From assembly GCF_014207965.1 (NCBI RefSeq), contig NZ_JACHLM010000005.1, forward strand, positions 1 to 64,000: a stretch of DNA of 64,000 nt, given 5' to 3'. The stretch's first letter is position 1; each line of letters begins with the position of its first letter. The notes beneath the pieces are model-generated. The model was not told where the DNA came from. It did no database searches and saw nothing but the letters and a program-made list of their open reading frames with translations. Source of the stretch: Brevundimonas bullata. GTDB taxonomy: Bacteria > Pseudomonadota > Alphaproteobacteria > Caulobacterales > Caulobacteraceae. Shown in pieces: positions 17,842 through 26,621 of the stretch. The position numbers and the translations under genes are program-made.

Positions 17842-18822
17842 ATGCACAAGGTCGCCCTGATCGGCGCCGGCCGTATCGGCCGCATTCACGGACGCAACGC
17901 CGCGCTGAACGGCCGGATCACCCTGGCCGGGGTGGTTGATCCCGTCGCGGTCGCCGCCGAGGCTCTGGCCGGAGAATGGTCTGTGCCGGTCCTGTCGCTG
18001 GACGGGGCCCTGAATGATCCCTCCATCGCCGGGGTCATCATCGCCAGTTCGACCGACACCCATCTGGACTACAGCGTCCGAGCCACCCGCGCGGGCAAGG
18101 CCATCTTCTGCGAGAAGCCGATCGACCAGGATCTGGAGCGGGCGCGCGGCGCCGCCGCCGACCTGAAGGATGCGCGGATGCTGCTGGCCTTCAACCGACG
18201 TTTTGATCCGAACTTCCAGGCGGTGAAGGCGCGGCTGGACGACGGCGGCATCGGGGTTCTGGAAAGCCTGCAGATCACCTCCAACGACCCGTCGCCGCCG
18301 CCGCCGTCCTACGTCGCCGTGTCCGGCGGCCTGTTCAAGGACATGGCCATCCATGACTTCGACATGGCGCGCTGGATTCTGGGCGAGGAGGTGGTCGAAG
18401 TCTTCGCCTTCGGCAGTTGTCTGGTTGACCCCGAGATCGGCAAGCTGGGCGACGTGGACACGGCGCGCACGGTGCTGAAGACGGCGTCGGGCCGGCTGTG
18501 CGTCATCTCCAACAGCCGTCGTTCCGGTTTCGGCTACGACCAGCGGATCGAGGCCTTCGCCTCGGGCGGCATGGTGCGGGCTGACAATGTGCTGGAGTCC
18601 ACGGTCCAGGTCTGGAACGAGGCGGGCGCCTCAGCGGATCGGTTCCAGAACTTCTTCCTCGATCGCTACGCTGAGGCCTATCGCCGCGAGATGGAGCATT
18701 TCGCCGACATTCTGGACGGGGCGACGCCCTCGGTCGGATACGCCGACGGCGTCGCGGCCCTGGCCCTGGCCGAAGCGGCCGCACGGTCGGTTCAGACGGG
18801 CGAGGTGGTCAGGCTGGCGTGA
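17842..18822 (+). CDS. iolG: Inositol 2-dehydrogenase IolG, copy 2
   Basis: A 326-aa paralogue of the preceding gene with the same motifs (LIGAGRIGRIHGRN, FCEKPIDQD, FKDMAIHDFDMARW, SGFGYDQRIEAF) and near-identical stretches, showing tandem duplication or paired acquisition. The start at 17842 is preceded by GGGAG; a longer frame runs back into copy 1 and is rejected. The protein may act on another isomer (scyllo- or D-chiro-inositol) or work with copy 1; the sequence alone does not decide. An 8-bp hairpin (18811-18831) has the stop codon in its loop. Confidence 0.9.
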   Translation: MHKVALIGAGRIGRIHGRNAALNGRITLAGVVDPVAVAAEALAGEWSVPVLSLDGALNDPSIAGVIIASSTDTHLDYSVRATRAGKAIFCEKPIDQDLERARGAAADLKDARMLLAFNRRFDPNFQAVKARLDDGGIGVLESLQITSNDPSPPPPSYVAVSGGLFKDMAIHDFDMARWILGEEVVEVFAFGSCLVDPEIGKLGDVDTARTVLKTASGRLCVISNSRRSGFGYDQRIEAFASGGMVRADNVLESTVQVWNEAGASADRFQNFFLDRYAEAYRREMEHFADILDGATPSVGYADGVAALALAEAAARSVQTGEVVRLA

Positions 18823-18831
18823 CGCCAGCCT
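18811..18831 (+). terminator. Hairpin spanning the iolG2 stop codon
   Basis: An inverted repeat AGGCTGGC/GCCAGCCT with a 5-nt loop containing the TGA stop. No T tract follows, so it may be a weak terminator or a 3'-end protecting structure. Confidence 0.35.
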
Positions 18832-18883
18832 GACTTCAGGTCCTGCCCGACGGCCGGTCCCTCTGAACGAAACGCCATCGTAT

Positions 18884-18921
18884 GGTCAAAAAGAAGCGGC
18901 GGTCCCAGAAGGGACCGCCGC
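18884..18921 (-). terminator. Rho-independent terminator of the TonB receptor gene (minus strand)
   Basis: An 11-bp perfect stem (18896-18906 with 18911-18921) has an AGAA loop. On the minus strand it is followed by TTCTTTTTG and lies about 33 bp after the receptor stop codon. Confidence 0.88.
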
Positions 18922-18953
18922 GAGTTGTCGCTCAGGAGATGCTAGAGCGGGTC

Positions 18954-21491
18954 TTAGAAGGTCAGTTGAACGCCGGCGCGCAGCGAGTAGCCGTAGCGTT
19001 CATTTTCGGCGATGCGGTTGCGGCTGCCGACGAAGAACCGTTGCGGTTCATCATTCAGGTTGGAGGCTTCCAGCGAGATCGAGGCGCGGTCGTTGATCTT
19101 GTAGGCTACGCGCGCGTCCCACTGGTTGAAGTCGTCGACGTAGAGGTCTTCGGACGCCTCGCTGCCGACGGTGTCGAGGTAGGCCGACCGATAGGTGTAG
19201 GCCACGCGTCCCGAGAAGCCGCTGCGCTCATAGCTGAGCTGGGCCGAGGCCACCTTGTCCGACTGGGTCAGCAGGGGCACCTCGTCGTCGCGGCCAGGCA
19301 CGCCGCTGGCCTTGGAGTCCACCAGGGTCAGGTTGACGCCGCCGCTGAAGCCTTTGATGGGCAGGAAGTCGAGTTCCGACTGGACGTTGAACTCGATGCC
19401 GTTGACCTCGGCCTTGTCGGCATTGACAGGGGTGGTGACCTCGGCGTCCGGCAGGAAGATGCCGGCATAGGTGACGTCTGTCAGGTCCTGAGTCGAGAAG
19501 AAGATCGGGTTCTCGATCTGCTTGCGGAAGACCGACACGGACAGTACGCCTGAGCGGCCTAGGTAATATTCCGCCGCCAGGTCGAAGTTGACCGATTCCA
19601 GCGCCTGCAAGTCGGGGTTGCCGACCGCCACTTCCTCATCGCCGGTGTTGACGATCACATAGGGGGCGAGGTCCTCATAGTTGGGACGCCCGATGGCCGT
19701 GGTGATCGCGCCGCGCAGCACCAGATTGTCCGAGGCGTCGTAGCGCACGTTCAGGCCGGGGAACCAGTCGGTGTATTCGCGCTTGCCAAAGACGTCGAAG
19801 CCCTGGTCCAAGGTTGAGATGTCGGTGATGCTCTTGGCCGCGAACTCGCCCTGGGTGTGCTCGACGCGAACGCCAGGGATGAAGGTCCAGCGATCGAACT
19901 TCAGCGTCGCCATGGCGTAGCCGGCGGTGATGGTTTCGCTGATGTCGTAGTCGGCGGCCAGGCTGTCGCCGATGGTGGCCTCGTCGTCGATCTCGAAATC
20001 CGCGCGATTGGCGGCGAAGTAGGCGTCGGCCAGGTCCTGACTGACGGTTGGCCCGAACGGGTAGCGGCCGTCGTAGATGCTGTCGATCGAGCGTCCCGCG
20101 ACCTGATCCAGGGTCAGGCTGTCGCCCTCGTAGTCGTAGGTGACGGCGTTGGCGTCGTTGGTCTTCTTGCGGTTGATGTACTTGGCCCCGACCTTGATCG
20201 AGGAGCCGTCGCCGAAGTTGAGCGGCATGCGATAGTCGATCCGCGCCTGATACAGGTCCTCGACCGCCTCGCGGCTTTCATAGCTGACGCTGTCGGCCTC
20301 ATAGCTGGAGGCATCGTAGGCGGCGGCTTCGGGACGGAAGATATAGAGGTCTTCGCTCAGGTCGTAGGAGCCTGACAGGCCGCCCGTCTTGAACTCCCAT
20401 TCGTCGCGGCGCGGGTCGCGCTTGTTGGCGCGCGAATAGGTGCCCTCGATGTTCAGTTCGCTCTCGCCAAAGGTCCAGGCCCCGCCGATGGACGAGGTGA
20501 AGGTGTCGGTGTTTTCGGCGCGCGTGCGAACCCGGCGGTTGGCGTCAGCATCGGCGAAGTCGCCGCTGGTCGGGGTGGTGTTGGAGAAGATGGTGTCGTC
20601 TTCGTTCAGTTCGACCGAGAAGTTGTCGCGGGTCTCGGCGTCCTCGTATTTCGAATAGAGGAAGCGCAGGAACATCTTGGCGTCGTCGTTCGGCCGCCAG
20701 TCGAAATTGGCCACCGCGCCGGTGCGTTTGCGGTTGGTGGTATAGGGCCGGATCGTGAACTCTTCCGGCACTTCGTTGCCGTCGACTTCGATGCGCTTTT
20801 CACCGCCCTGCAGATTCTCGGCGGCGATGAAGCGCTCCGAGAAGTTGGCGGCCAGCACCATGCCGAATTGGCGGTTCTGCCCGAAGACCGTGCCGTAGCT
20901 GGCGTCGAATTCATAGGGATTGTCGTCGGCCAGCTCGTTGTACCCATAGGCCGCGCGGAGGGTGCCGAAGGTCTTGTTCCGGTCAAACGCCGTCAGGGTG
21001 ATGATGTTGGCCTGACCGGCGATGGCGTTCGCGTCCAGGTCCGGGGTAAGGGTCTTGACCACGGTGACCGAGCCGATCAGGGCCGAGGGAATGTCGTCCA
21101 GCTTGACCTGACGACCGTCCGGCTCGGGGGCCGGGGCCGTCTGGCCGTTCAGGGTGACGTTGAGCAGGTCGGGCGAAACGCCGCGAACCGTCAGATAGCG
21201 GCTTTCACCCATGTCGTTCGAGGTGGAAAGGCCGGGCAGGCGGCGCAGGGCCTCGGCGACGTTTTGATCGGGCAGGCGGCCCACGTCGTCGGCCCGCACG
21301 GCGTCGACCTGGTTGTCAGAGCGGCGCTTGTTTTCAAGCGCGGCGCGGTCGGCGGCGCGGCGGCCGGTGACGACCACCTCGTCGACGATGGTGGCCGACT
21401 GGTCGGCGCTCTGCGCCCACGCCGCGACGGGCGTCAGCAGACAGGTTGAAAGCAAGGCGGCTTTGAAGACCGTTCCACGATAGGCGCGCAT
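18954..21491 (-). CDS. TonB-dependent receptor paired with phytase
   Basis: An 845-aa outer-membrane receptor. A signal peptide (to about residue 27, AWAQ), a TonB-box-like DEVVVTGRR, a plug domain (about 55-180, with DQNVAEALRRLPG and VRGVSPDLLNVTLNG) and a barrel ending in LRAGVQLTF with terminal Phe are visible. It is divergent from the beta-propeller phytase gene with a 200-bp shared regulatory region. TonB receptors next to beta-propeller phytases have been noted before in proteobacteria and proposed to import phytate or its products. The location between iol genes and the phytase supports inositol-phosphate uptake here (inference). Confidence 0.92.
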   Translation of the reverse strand: MRAYRGTVFKAALLSTCLLTPVAAWAQSADQSATIVDEVVVTGRRAADRAALENKRRSDNQVDAVRADDVGRLPDQNVAEALRRLPGLSTSNDMGESRYLTVRGVSPDLLNVTLNGQTAPAPEPDGRQVKLDDIPSALIGSVTVVKTLTPDLDANAIAGQANIITLTAFDRNKTFGTLRAAYGYNELADDNPYEFDASYGTVFGQNRQFGMVLAANFSERFIAAENLQGGEKRIEVDGNEVPEEFTIRPYTTNRKRTGAVANFDWRPNDDAKMFLRFLYSKYEDAETRDNFSVELNEDDTIFSNTTPTSGDFADADANRRVRTRAENTDTFTSSIGGAWTFGESELNIEGTYSRANKRDPRRDEWEFKTGGLSGSYDLSEDLYIFRPEAAAYDASSYEADSVSYESREAVEDLYQARIDYRMPLNFGDGSSIKVGAKYINRKKTNDANAVTYDYEGDSLTLDQVAGRSIDSIYDGRYPFGPTVSQDLADAYFAANRADFEIDDEATIGDSLAADYDISETITAGYAMATLKFDRWTFIPGVRVEHTQGEFAAKSITDISTLDQGFDVFGKREYTDWFPGLNVRYDASDNLVLRGAITTAIGRPNYEDLAPYVIVNTGDEEVAVGNPDLQALESVNFDLAAEYYLGRSGVLSVSVFRKQIENPIFFSTQDLTDVTYAGIFLPDAEVTTPVNADKAEVNGIEFNVQSELDFLPIKGFSGGVNLTLVDSKASGVPGRDDEVPLLTQSDKVASAQLSYERSGFSGRVAYTYRSAYLDTVGSEASEDLYVDDFNQWDARVAYKINDRASISLEASNLNDEPQRFFVGSRNRIAENERYGYSLRAGVQLTF

Positions 21492-21577
21492 ATTTCCCTC
21501 TCCCCGCGCCGTCCATTTTCATCCAGCAACGGATGCAGGGCGGCATATGAGAATGAGGTTACGAACAAACATTCCAT

Positions 21578-21608
21578 CTTGCAAGTCGATTGGAAAATCT
21601 CTTGCAAG
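21578..21608. promoter_or_regulatory. Two CTTGCAAG palindromes in the receptor/phytase divergent promoter
   Basis: Identical 8-bp palindromes CTTGCAAG lie at 21578-21585 and 21601-21608, 23 bp apart (about two helical turns). Two further inverted repeats, GAATG-N14-CATTC (21551-21574) and TTCCA-N14-TGGAA (21572-21595), overlap them. Paired palindromes suggest a dimeric repressor or activator; its identity is unknown. Confidence 0.45.
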
Positions 21609-21690
21609 GCGGTCGTCGTCGCGTATCTTTCGCAAAACGCCACTACTGCGCCCCCTGGCGTACGCGCGGCGAGAAATGTGGGAGGCGACC

Positions 21691-23757
21691 ATGACCAACA
21701 GGCTGACGGGCAAACTTTTTGGGGCCAGCGCCATGGTGCTGGCGATGGCGATCGGCGGGACTGCAATGGCTCAGGACGCGGCCGTTCCGGTCGTGACCGC
21801 AGCGATTGACACGACCTCGACTGGTGAGGCGAGCAGCGGCGTGATCGTTCTGGACGCCGACGCCCGTCACCATCGTCTGGTCTCGGCGGCGGGCCTGGGG
21901 GGTCTGGAGGTCTTTGATCTGACGGGCGCGCGCGTGGGTGCGATTCCGGCGGGTGAGGCCGGCGGTCTGGACGTGCGCTACGGCTTCCCGATCAAGGGTC
22001 AGGCCGAGACCCTGCTGGTCTCCACCGACAAGACCGACAACTCCCTTCGCTTCTTCGCCATGCGCAACGGCCTGCCGGTCGAGGTGGGCGCGCGGTCCGT
22101 GCCTCTGGGGTTCGCGGTCGAGGATGTCTGCCTGTTGCGCAACGCTAGCGACGGCGGTCTCTATGCCGTGGCCGTGGGCGACGGCGGTGAGATCGAACAA
22201 CTGCTGCTCTACGCCAACGCTGCCGGCCAGGTGGACGCCCGCTCGACGCGTCGCATCAACCTGCCGTCCAAGATCAAGTATTGCGTCGCTGACGATGCGA
22301 CGGGCCAGCTCTACGCCTCGCAGCAGGCGGTCGGCGTCTGGCGCTTCAACGGCGACCCGGAAGCGGACGCGGCTCCGGCCCTGGTCGACGCGGCGCGGCT
22401 GGGTCGGATCAGCGAGGAAAGCGGCTCTCTGGCCCTTTATGACGGCGGCCAGGGCGCGCGCTATCTGATCGCGACCGACGCCTCCAGCGGGCGGCTGTTC
22501 GTCTATGACCACAGCGCCGACGATGCCTATCTGGGCGCCGCCAGCCTGACGGGACGCGGCGGCGCGGCGATCAAGGAGCCGGGGGCGCTTCAGGCCGTCG
22601 GCACGCCTCTGGCCGGTCTGCCCGCGGGCGCGCTGCTGGTGACGGACGAGGACGCCGCCGAAGGGGCCAACTACAAGCTGGTGTCGATCGCCGCTGTGAC
22701 CGGGGCGCTGAACCTGTCGGCTGGCGCGCCGCAGGACCCGCGCGCGGTCGCCGCGCCGCGCTTCCCTGCCGTCGTCGCCTTGGCGGAAACTGCGCCGGTC
22801 GGCAGCCCCGGCGATGCTGCGGACGACCCGGCTATCTGGGCCGATCCCGCGAACCCGGCGAACAGCCTGGTCATCGGCACGGACAAGAAGGCCGGGCTGA
22901 ACCTCTACGACATGCAGGGCCGCGTCATTCAGCACCTGCCCGACGGCAAGATGAACAACGTCGACTTGCGCGAGGGCTTCATGCTGGGCGGTCAGCCCAT
23001 CGTGCTGGTCACGGCCAGCGACCGGACCAGCAAGGCGGTCGCCATCTATCGCCTCGACACCGAGGCGCGGCGCCTGATCAACATCGCCGACGGCGTTCAG
23101 CCGACGGGGCAGGGCGATCCCTACGGCCAGTGCATGTATCGCTCGGCCCGCAGCGGCAAGACCTATGTTTTCATCAACGACTCCAACGGCGAGAAGCGGC
23201 AGTGGGAACTGGTCGACGCCGGAAACGGCAAGGTTCGCGCGGTTCGCGTGCGCGACTTCGCCTTCGCCAGCCAGGTCGAGGGCTGCGTCGCCGACGACGC
23301 CAGCGGCCTGTTGTTCGTGGCCGAGGAAGACGTCGGCCTGTGGCGTCTGTCGGCCGAACCGGACGGCGGCTCGGCCATGACCATGGTGGCGCGCATCACC
23401 GAGAACCCGGCGCTGAAGGACGATATGGAGGGCGTCGGCCTCTATGATCTGGGCGACGGGCGCGGCTATCTGGTGGCTTCCAGCCAGGGCAATGACAGCT
23501 ACGCCGTGTTCCGCCGCGAAGGCGATCAGGCCTATCTGGGCTCCTTCATCGTCGTCGCCGACGGTCAGCGCGGCATCGACGGCGTGTCCGAGACCGACGG
23601 CCTGGACGTCACCAGCCGCAATCTCGGCCCTGGCTTCGAGCACGGCGCCATGATCGCCCAGGACGGCCGCAACGTCTTGCCCGGCGAGAACCAGAACTTC
23701 AAATACGTGCCGTGGAAGTCGATCGCCGACGCCCTGGGGCTGGAGGTGCTTCGCTAG
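21691..23757 (+). CDS. Beta-propeller phytase (3-phytase), two-domain, secreted
   Basis: A 688-aa protein with a Sec signal peptide (about residues 1-28, GGTAMAQ). The C-terminal domain (about 365-688) has hallmarks of beta-propeller phytases: DDPAIWADP (about 377), GTDKKAGL, NNVDLR (about 421), VEGCVADD (about 529), EEDVGLWR. These supply Ca2+- and phosphate-binding sites for stepwise hydrolysis of phytate. The N-terminal half (about 35-345) has the same propeller pattern but lacks the DDPAIW and NNVDxR residues, so it is probably a non-catalytic or auxiliary domain, as described for dual-domain phytases. GGAGG precedes the ATG at 21691; the upstream frame extension has no signal-peptide logic. 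Confidence 0.94.
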   Translation: MTNRLTGKLFGASAMVLAMAIGGTAMAQDAAVPVVTAAIDTTSTGEASSGVIVLDADARHHRLVSAAGLGGLEVFDLTGARVGAIPAGEAGGLDVRYGFPIKGQAETLLVSTDKTDNSLRFFAMRNGLPVEVGARSVPLGFAVEDVCLLRNASDGGLYAVAVGDGGEIEQLLLYANAAGQVDARSTRRINLPSKIKYCVADDATGQLYASQQAVGVWRFNGDPEADAAPALVDAARLGRISEESGSLALYDGGQGARYLIATDASSGRLFVYDHSADDAYLGAASLTGRGGAAIKEPGALQAVGTPLAGLPAGALLVTDEDAAEGANYKLVSIAAVTGALNLSAGAPQDPRAVAAPRFPAVVALAETAPVGSPGDAADDPAIWADPANPANSLVIGTDKKAGLNLYDMQGRVIQHLPDGKMNNVDLREGFMLGGQPIVLVTASDRTSKAVAIYRLDTEARRLINIADGVQPTGQGDPYGQCMYRSARSGKTYVFINDSNGEKRQWELVDAGNGKVRAVRVRDFAFASQVEGCVADDASGLLFVAEEDVGLWRLSAEPDGGSAMTMVARITENPALKDDMEGVGLYDLGDGRGYLVASSQGNDSYAVFRREGDQAYLGSFIVVADGQRGIDGVSETDGLDVTSRNLGPGFEHGAMIAQDGRNVLPGENQNFKYVPWKSIADALGLEVLR

Positions 23758-23891
23758 AGCATAGTGTGCCGAGCCAGTAGCGTATCGCGGCGCTACAATA
23801 GCCTGTAACCTTCCTTCGACTGCCGAACGCACTGATCGCCCCTCAGGTCGCTCTTTGCCAGACGACTTCGGGACGGTCCTGGATGATCGCG

Positions 23892-23938
23892 CCCAAGCAT
23901 TCAAGAAAACCCCGCAGCTCCAGGCTGCGGGGTTTTTT
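23892..23938 (+). repeat. tRNA-fMet trailer/terminator, direct-repeat copy 2
   Basis: The 45 bp at 23892-23936 are identical to 68-112, beginning with the last bases of the tRNA (CCC) and including the whole 13-bp-stem terminator, here followed by TTTTTT. No tRNA body precedes it. It lies about 135 bp after the phytase stop and could serve as its terminator. Confidence 0.9.
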
Positions 23939-24054
23939 CTGTCTTGGCCGAGCGCAGCCACAGCATCCGCGATGCGCCCGGACCCTGGCCGGCGGCGCCG
24001 GGCGCGGTCGGTGTCGCGCCCCACCAGGACGAGAGCTCTAAAGACATATCCAAA

Positions 24055-24064
24055 TGACTATATC
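24055..24064. promoter_or_regulatory. Candidate operator box TGACTATATC upstream of the TonB receptor
   Basis: The 11-mer ATGACTATATC (24054-24064) recurs exactly at 39416-39426 in the intergenic region between aspartate dehydrogenase and the TSUP gene. A related CATATC lies 14 bp upstream. The surrounding DNA is AT-rich. A shared LysR-type regulator is possible. Confidence 0.35.
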
Positions 24065-24189
24065 TGGTGGTTCATAATATATTATAACGATATACGAATT
24101 TCGGTAACGTCGGTCTGGGAGTTCAATCAGACTGGCATGGCCCTTCCGTACAAGGATCAAGGCGCGTCCGGTCACTGGGGGGATGGGTA

Positions 24190-26574
24190 ATGAAGTCGAA
24201 TAGGAATCTTCGCTGGGCGCTGCTGGCCACCGTGGCGGCCTGTGCCGCGCCAGGCGCGGCGTGGGCGCAGGCGGCGCAGGACGGCTCCGTCGTATCCACG
24301 ACCTCGGTGGACGACATCGTCGTCACGGCGCGCAAGCGCGAGGAGCGTCTGCAGGACGTGCCGATCTCGGTCCAGGTCTTCGGTGCCGCCGCGCTGGAGC
24401 AGGCGGGCATCAAGGACTTTTCGGAAATCGCCTATCGCATTCCTGGGCTCAAGCTCAGCGCCGAGCGGGCGGTGGACACGGAACTCTTCATCCGCGGCAT
24501 CGGGTCGGACATCCAGGGCGCCGGCGCCGACGGCGCGGTCGGCCTCTTCCTTGACGGCGTCTACATGTCGCGCGGCACCGGCGCGCAGCTTGACCTCTAT
24601 GATCTGGAGCGGGTCGAGGTGCTCAAGGGGCCGCAGTCGCTGCGGTTCGGCAAGAGCGTGGTCGGCGGCCTGATCAACTATGTGACCAAGAAGCCCGGCG
24701 ACGAGTTCGAGGGGCGCGGCGAGGTCACCGTCGGCAACTATGCCAAGTTCGATGTGGCGACTTCGGTCAGCGGTCCCTTGTCGGATACGGTCGGCTTTGG
24801 CGTGACGGTCAGCTCGCGCACCCATGACGGCTATGCGATCAATACGCGCGGCGGCGACGAAGAGGATCAGAACGCGCAGTCGGGCCGCGCCCAGCTCCGC
24901 TGGCGGCCCAACGATCGGCTGGATATCAATCTGGCGGCGGATTACACGCGCCATCGCGACGGCGCGCGCTGGGTGGACATCGTCGTCCCCGGCGACAGCA
25001 AAGAGGTCACCTACAACAGCTTCTTCGCCCCGCCGATCGCCAGCCTGCCGGGCTTTGTCCTGCCGGATCGCAATGCGCCCTTCCGCAGCGACAAGCGCCG
25101 TGAAGGCGCGCACAACTTCACCGGCTATCAGAACTCCGACATGTACGGGCTCAGCGCCACGGTGGACTGGGAGGCGAGCGACAGCCTCAGCGTCGCTCTG
25201 CAGACCGCCTATCGCGACTCCGAGCTGGCGGCCCGCGAGGACGGGTCGGGCATGTACTTCGACTTCCCGATCGATCCGGCCACCAACGCCCCTGACGTGA
25301 CCTCGGCCATGCTGGCGGGTCTGGACACCTATCTCAAGACCGTGCCCGACAGCTATTTCGACAGCGGCAAGGCGGAAGACGTGAAGCAGTTCTCGCAGGA
25401 AGCACGCCTGCGCTGGGACAAGGGCGGCGCCCTGCGGCTGGAAGGCGGGGCCTATTATCTGCATGAGAACATCCGGCGCGCCGAGGACGTGAACTTCCTG
25501 TTCGCCGATTTCCAGGCGATCACCGAGTTCGCCTTTGCGATGGCGTATGGCGGCACGCCCGCCTCGCTCTTCCCGGGCTCCAACCATACGGTGACGACAT
25601 CGAAGAACGACAACATCGGCGTCTTTGGCGAGTTCAGCTACAGCCTGTCCGATCAACTGACCTTCGATGCGGGCCTGCGCTACGCCTATGACCGCAAGGA
25701 CTATACGAACACCCGCTCGGGCGAGTCGTTCGAAGGTGCGCCGGTCAACTTCACCGTTGGTGAGAAGCGGTCCTGGGACGCCTGGCTGCCCAGCGCCACG
25801 CTGCGGTATGAGCCGAGCGACGATGTCTCGCTCTATGCCCGCTACGCCAGAGGCTACAAGCCGGGCGGCTGGACCGGCGAAGACGCCAATACGCCGGCGG
25901 AAGCCCTGGTGTCGTTCGACCCTGAAACCGCCGACAGCTTCGAGCTGGGGTCGAAGATGGCCTTCGCCGAGCGGCGTATCTTCGTCAACGCGGCGGCCTA
26001 CTACACCCTGTACGAAAATCTTCAGACCAATCAGTTCGTGTCGCCGGGACCGGGCATGCCGCCCGACAACTTCGTCTTCAACGCCGCCAATGGCACCCGC
26101 GCCTATGGTCTGGAGCTGGATGCCTACGCGCGTCTGACCGATGAACTGACCGTGTCGGGCAACTATGCCTATTCGCGCTGCAACTTCACCGGCGAGCTGA
26201 TCATCGACGACGACGGCACCGACCTTGACGGCAATACCTGTCGTCGGACGCCGGAACACGCCTTCGGGATTTCGGCCAACTATGACCGACCGATCGGCAA
26301 TGACCTGGTCCTGACCGCCGGCGGCGACTTCCAGTACACGGGCGAGTCCTTCTTCGACAATCCGAACACCGAACTGCTGAAGATCGACGCCGAGACCCTT
26401 TCCAACGCCCGGATCGGCATCCGCCATGCGGACCGGAAGTGGGAGGTGACGGCCTGGGTGAAGAACCTGACCGATGAGCTCAACTACACCAGCAAGCTCA
26501 ATCTGTTCGGCACCATTTACGGCACCTACATCCCGCCGCGCACCTATGGCGTGACCGCCCGGTTCAGCTTCTAA
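24190..26574 (+). CDS. TonB-dependent receptor of the aromatic cluster
   Basis: A 794-aa receptor with a signal peptide (AAWAQ about residue 27), TonB-box-like DDIVVTARKREERLQDVP (sphingomonad type), a plug domain with FIRGIGSD, GLFLDGVYMSRGTGAQ and VEVLKGPQSLRFGKSVVGG, and a barrel ending in TARFSF. The ATG follows a weak purine-rich stretch. It heads a run with a secreted beta-propeller protein and a lipoprotein. The substrate may be the aromatic compound degraded by the downstream enzymes, since this receptor class often serves aromatics or glycans; this is inference. Confidence 0.9.
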   Translation: MKSNRNLRWALLATVAACAAPGAAWAQAAQDGSVVSTTSVDDIVVTARKREERLQDVPISVQVFGAAALEQAGIKDFSEIAYRIPGLKLSAERAVDTELFIRGIGSDIQGAGADGAVGLFLDGVYMSRGTGAQLDLYDLERVEVLKGPQSLRFGKSVVGGLINYVTKKPGDEFEGRGEVTVGNYAKFDVATSVSGPLSDTVGFGVTVSSRTHDGYAINTRGGDEEDQNAQSGRAQLRWRPNDRLDINLAADYTRHRDGARWVDIVVPGDSKEVTYNSFFAPPIASLPGFVLPDRNAPFRSDKRREGAHNFTGYQNSDMYGLSATVDWEASDSLSVALQTAYRDSELAAREDGSGMYFDFPIDPATNAPDVTSAMLAGLDTYLKTVPDSYFDSGKAEDVKQFSQEARLRWDKGGALRLEGGAYYLHENIRRAEDVNFLFADFQAITEFAFAMAYGGTPASLFPGSNHTVTTSKNDNIGVFGEFSYSLSDQLTFDAGLRYAYDRKDYTNTRSGESFEGAPVNFTVGEKRSWDAWLPSATLRYEPSDDVSLYARYARGYKPGGWTGEDANTPAEALVSFDPETADSFELGSKMAFAERRIFVNAAAYYTLYENLQTNQFVSPGPGMPPDNFVFNAANGTRAYGLELDAYARLTDELTVSGNYAYSRCNFTGELIIDDDGTDLDGNTCRRTPEHAFGISANYDRPIGNDLVLTAGGDFQYTGESFFDNPNTELLKIDAETLSNARIGIRHADRKWEVTAWVKNLTDELNYTSKLNLFGTIYGTYIPPRTYGVTARFSF

Positions 26575-26621
26575 AAGCCGAGCGGCCGGGGTCGGGACAG
26601 TTGATTATGAGGGGATCGTCC

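Larger units (their letters stand above)
23758..24189. other. Gene-free spacer between the phytate/inositol and aromatic regions
   Basis: No convincing coding sequence in 432 bp. It holds the terminator repeat copy 2 (23892-23938) and then an AT-rich stretch (about 24040-24110) unlike the GC-rich surroundings, with ATATC boxes that probably form the promoter/operator of the TonB receptor at 24190. Confidence 0.7.

Noticed and set aside
21643..24024. Very long open frames antisense to real genes (for example 793 codons here, 751 at 24172-26427, 575 at 3156-4883)
   Set aside because: They mirror high-GC coding genes with recognisable families on the other strand, have low-complexity Arg/Gly/Ala/His/Gln-rich composition, and show no domains.
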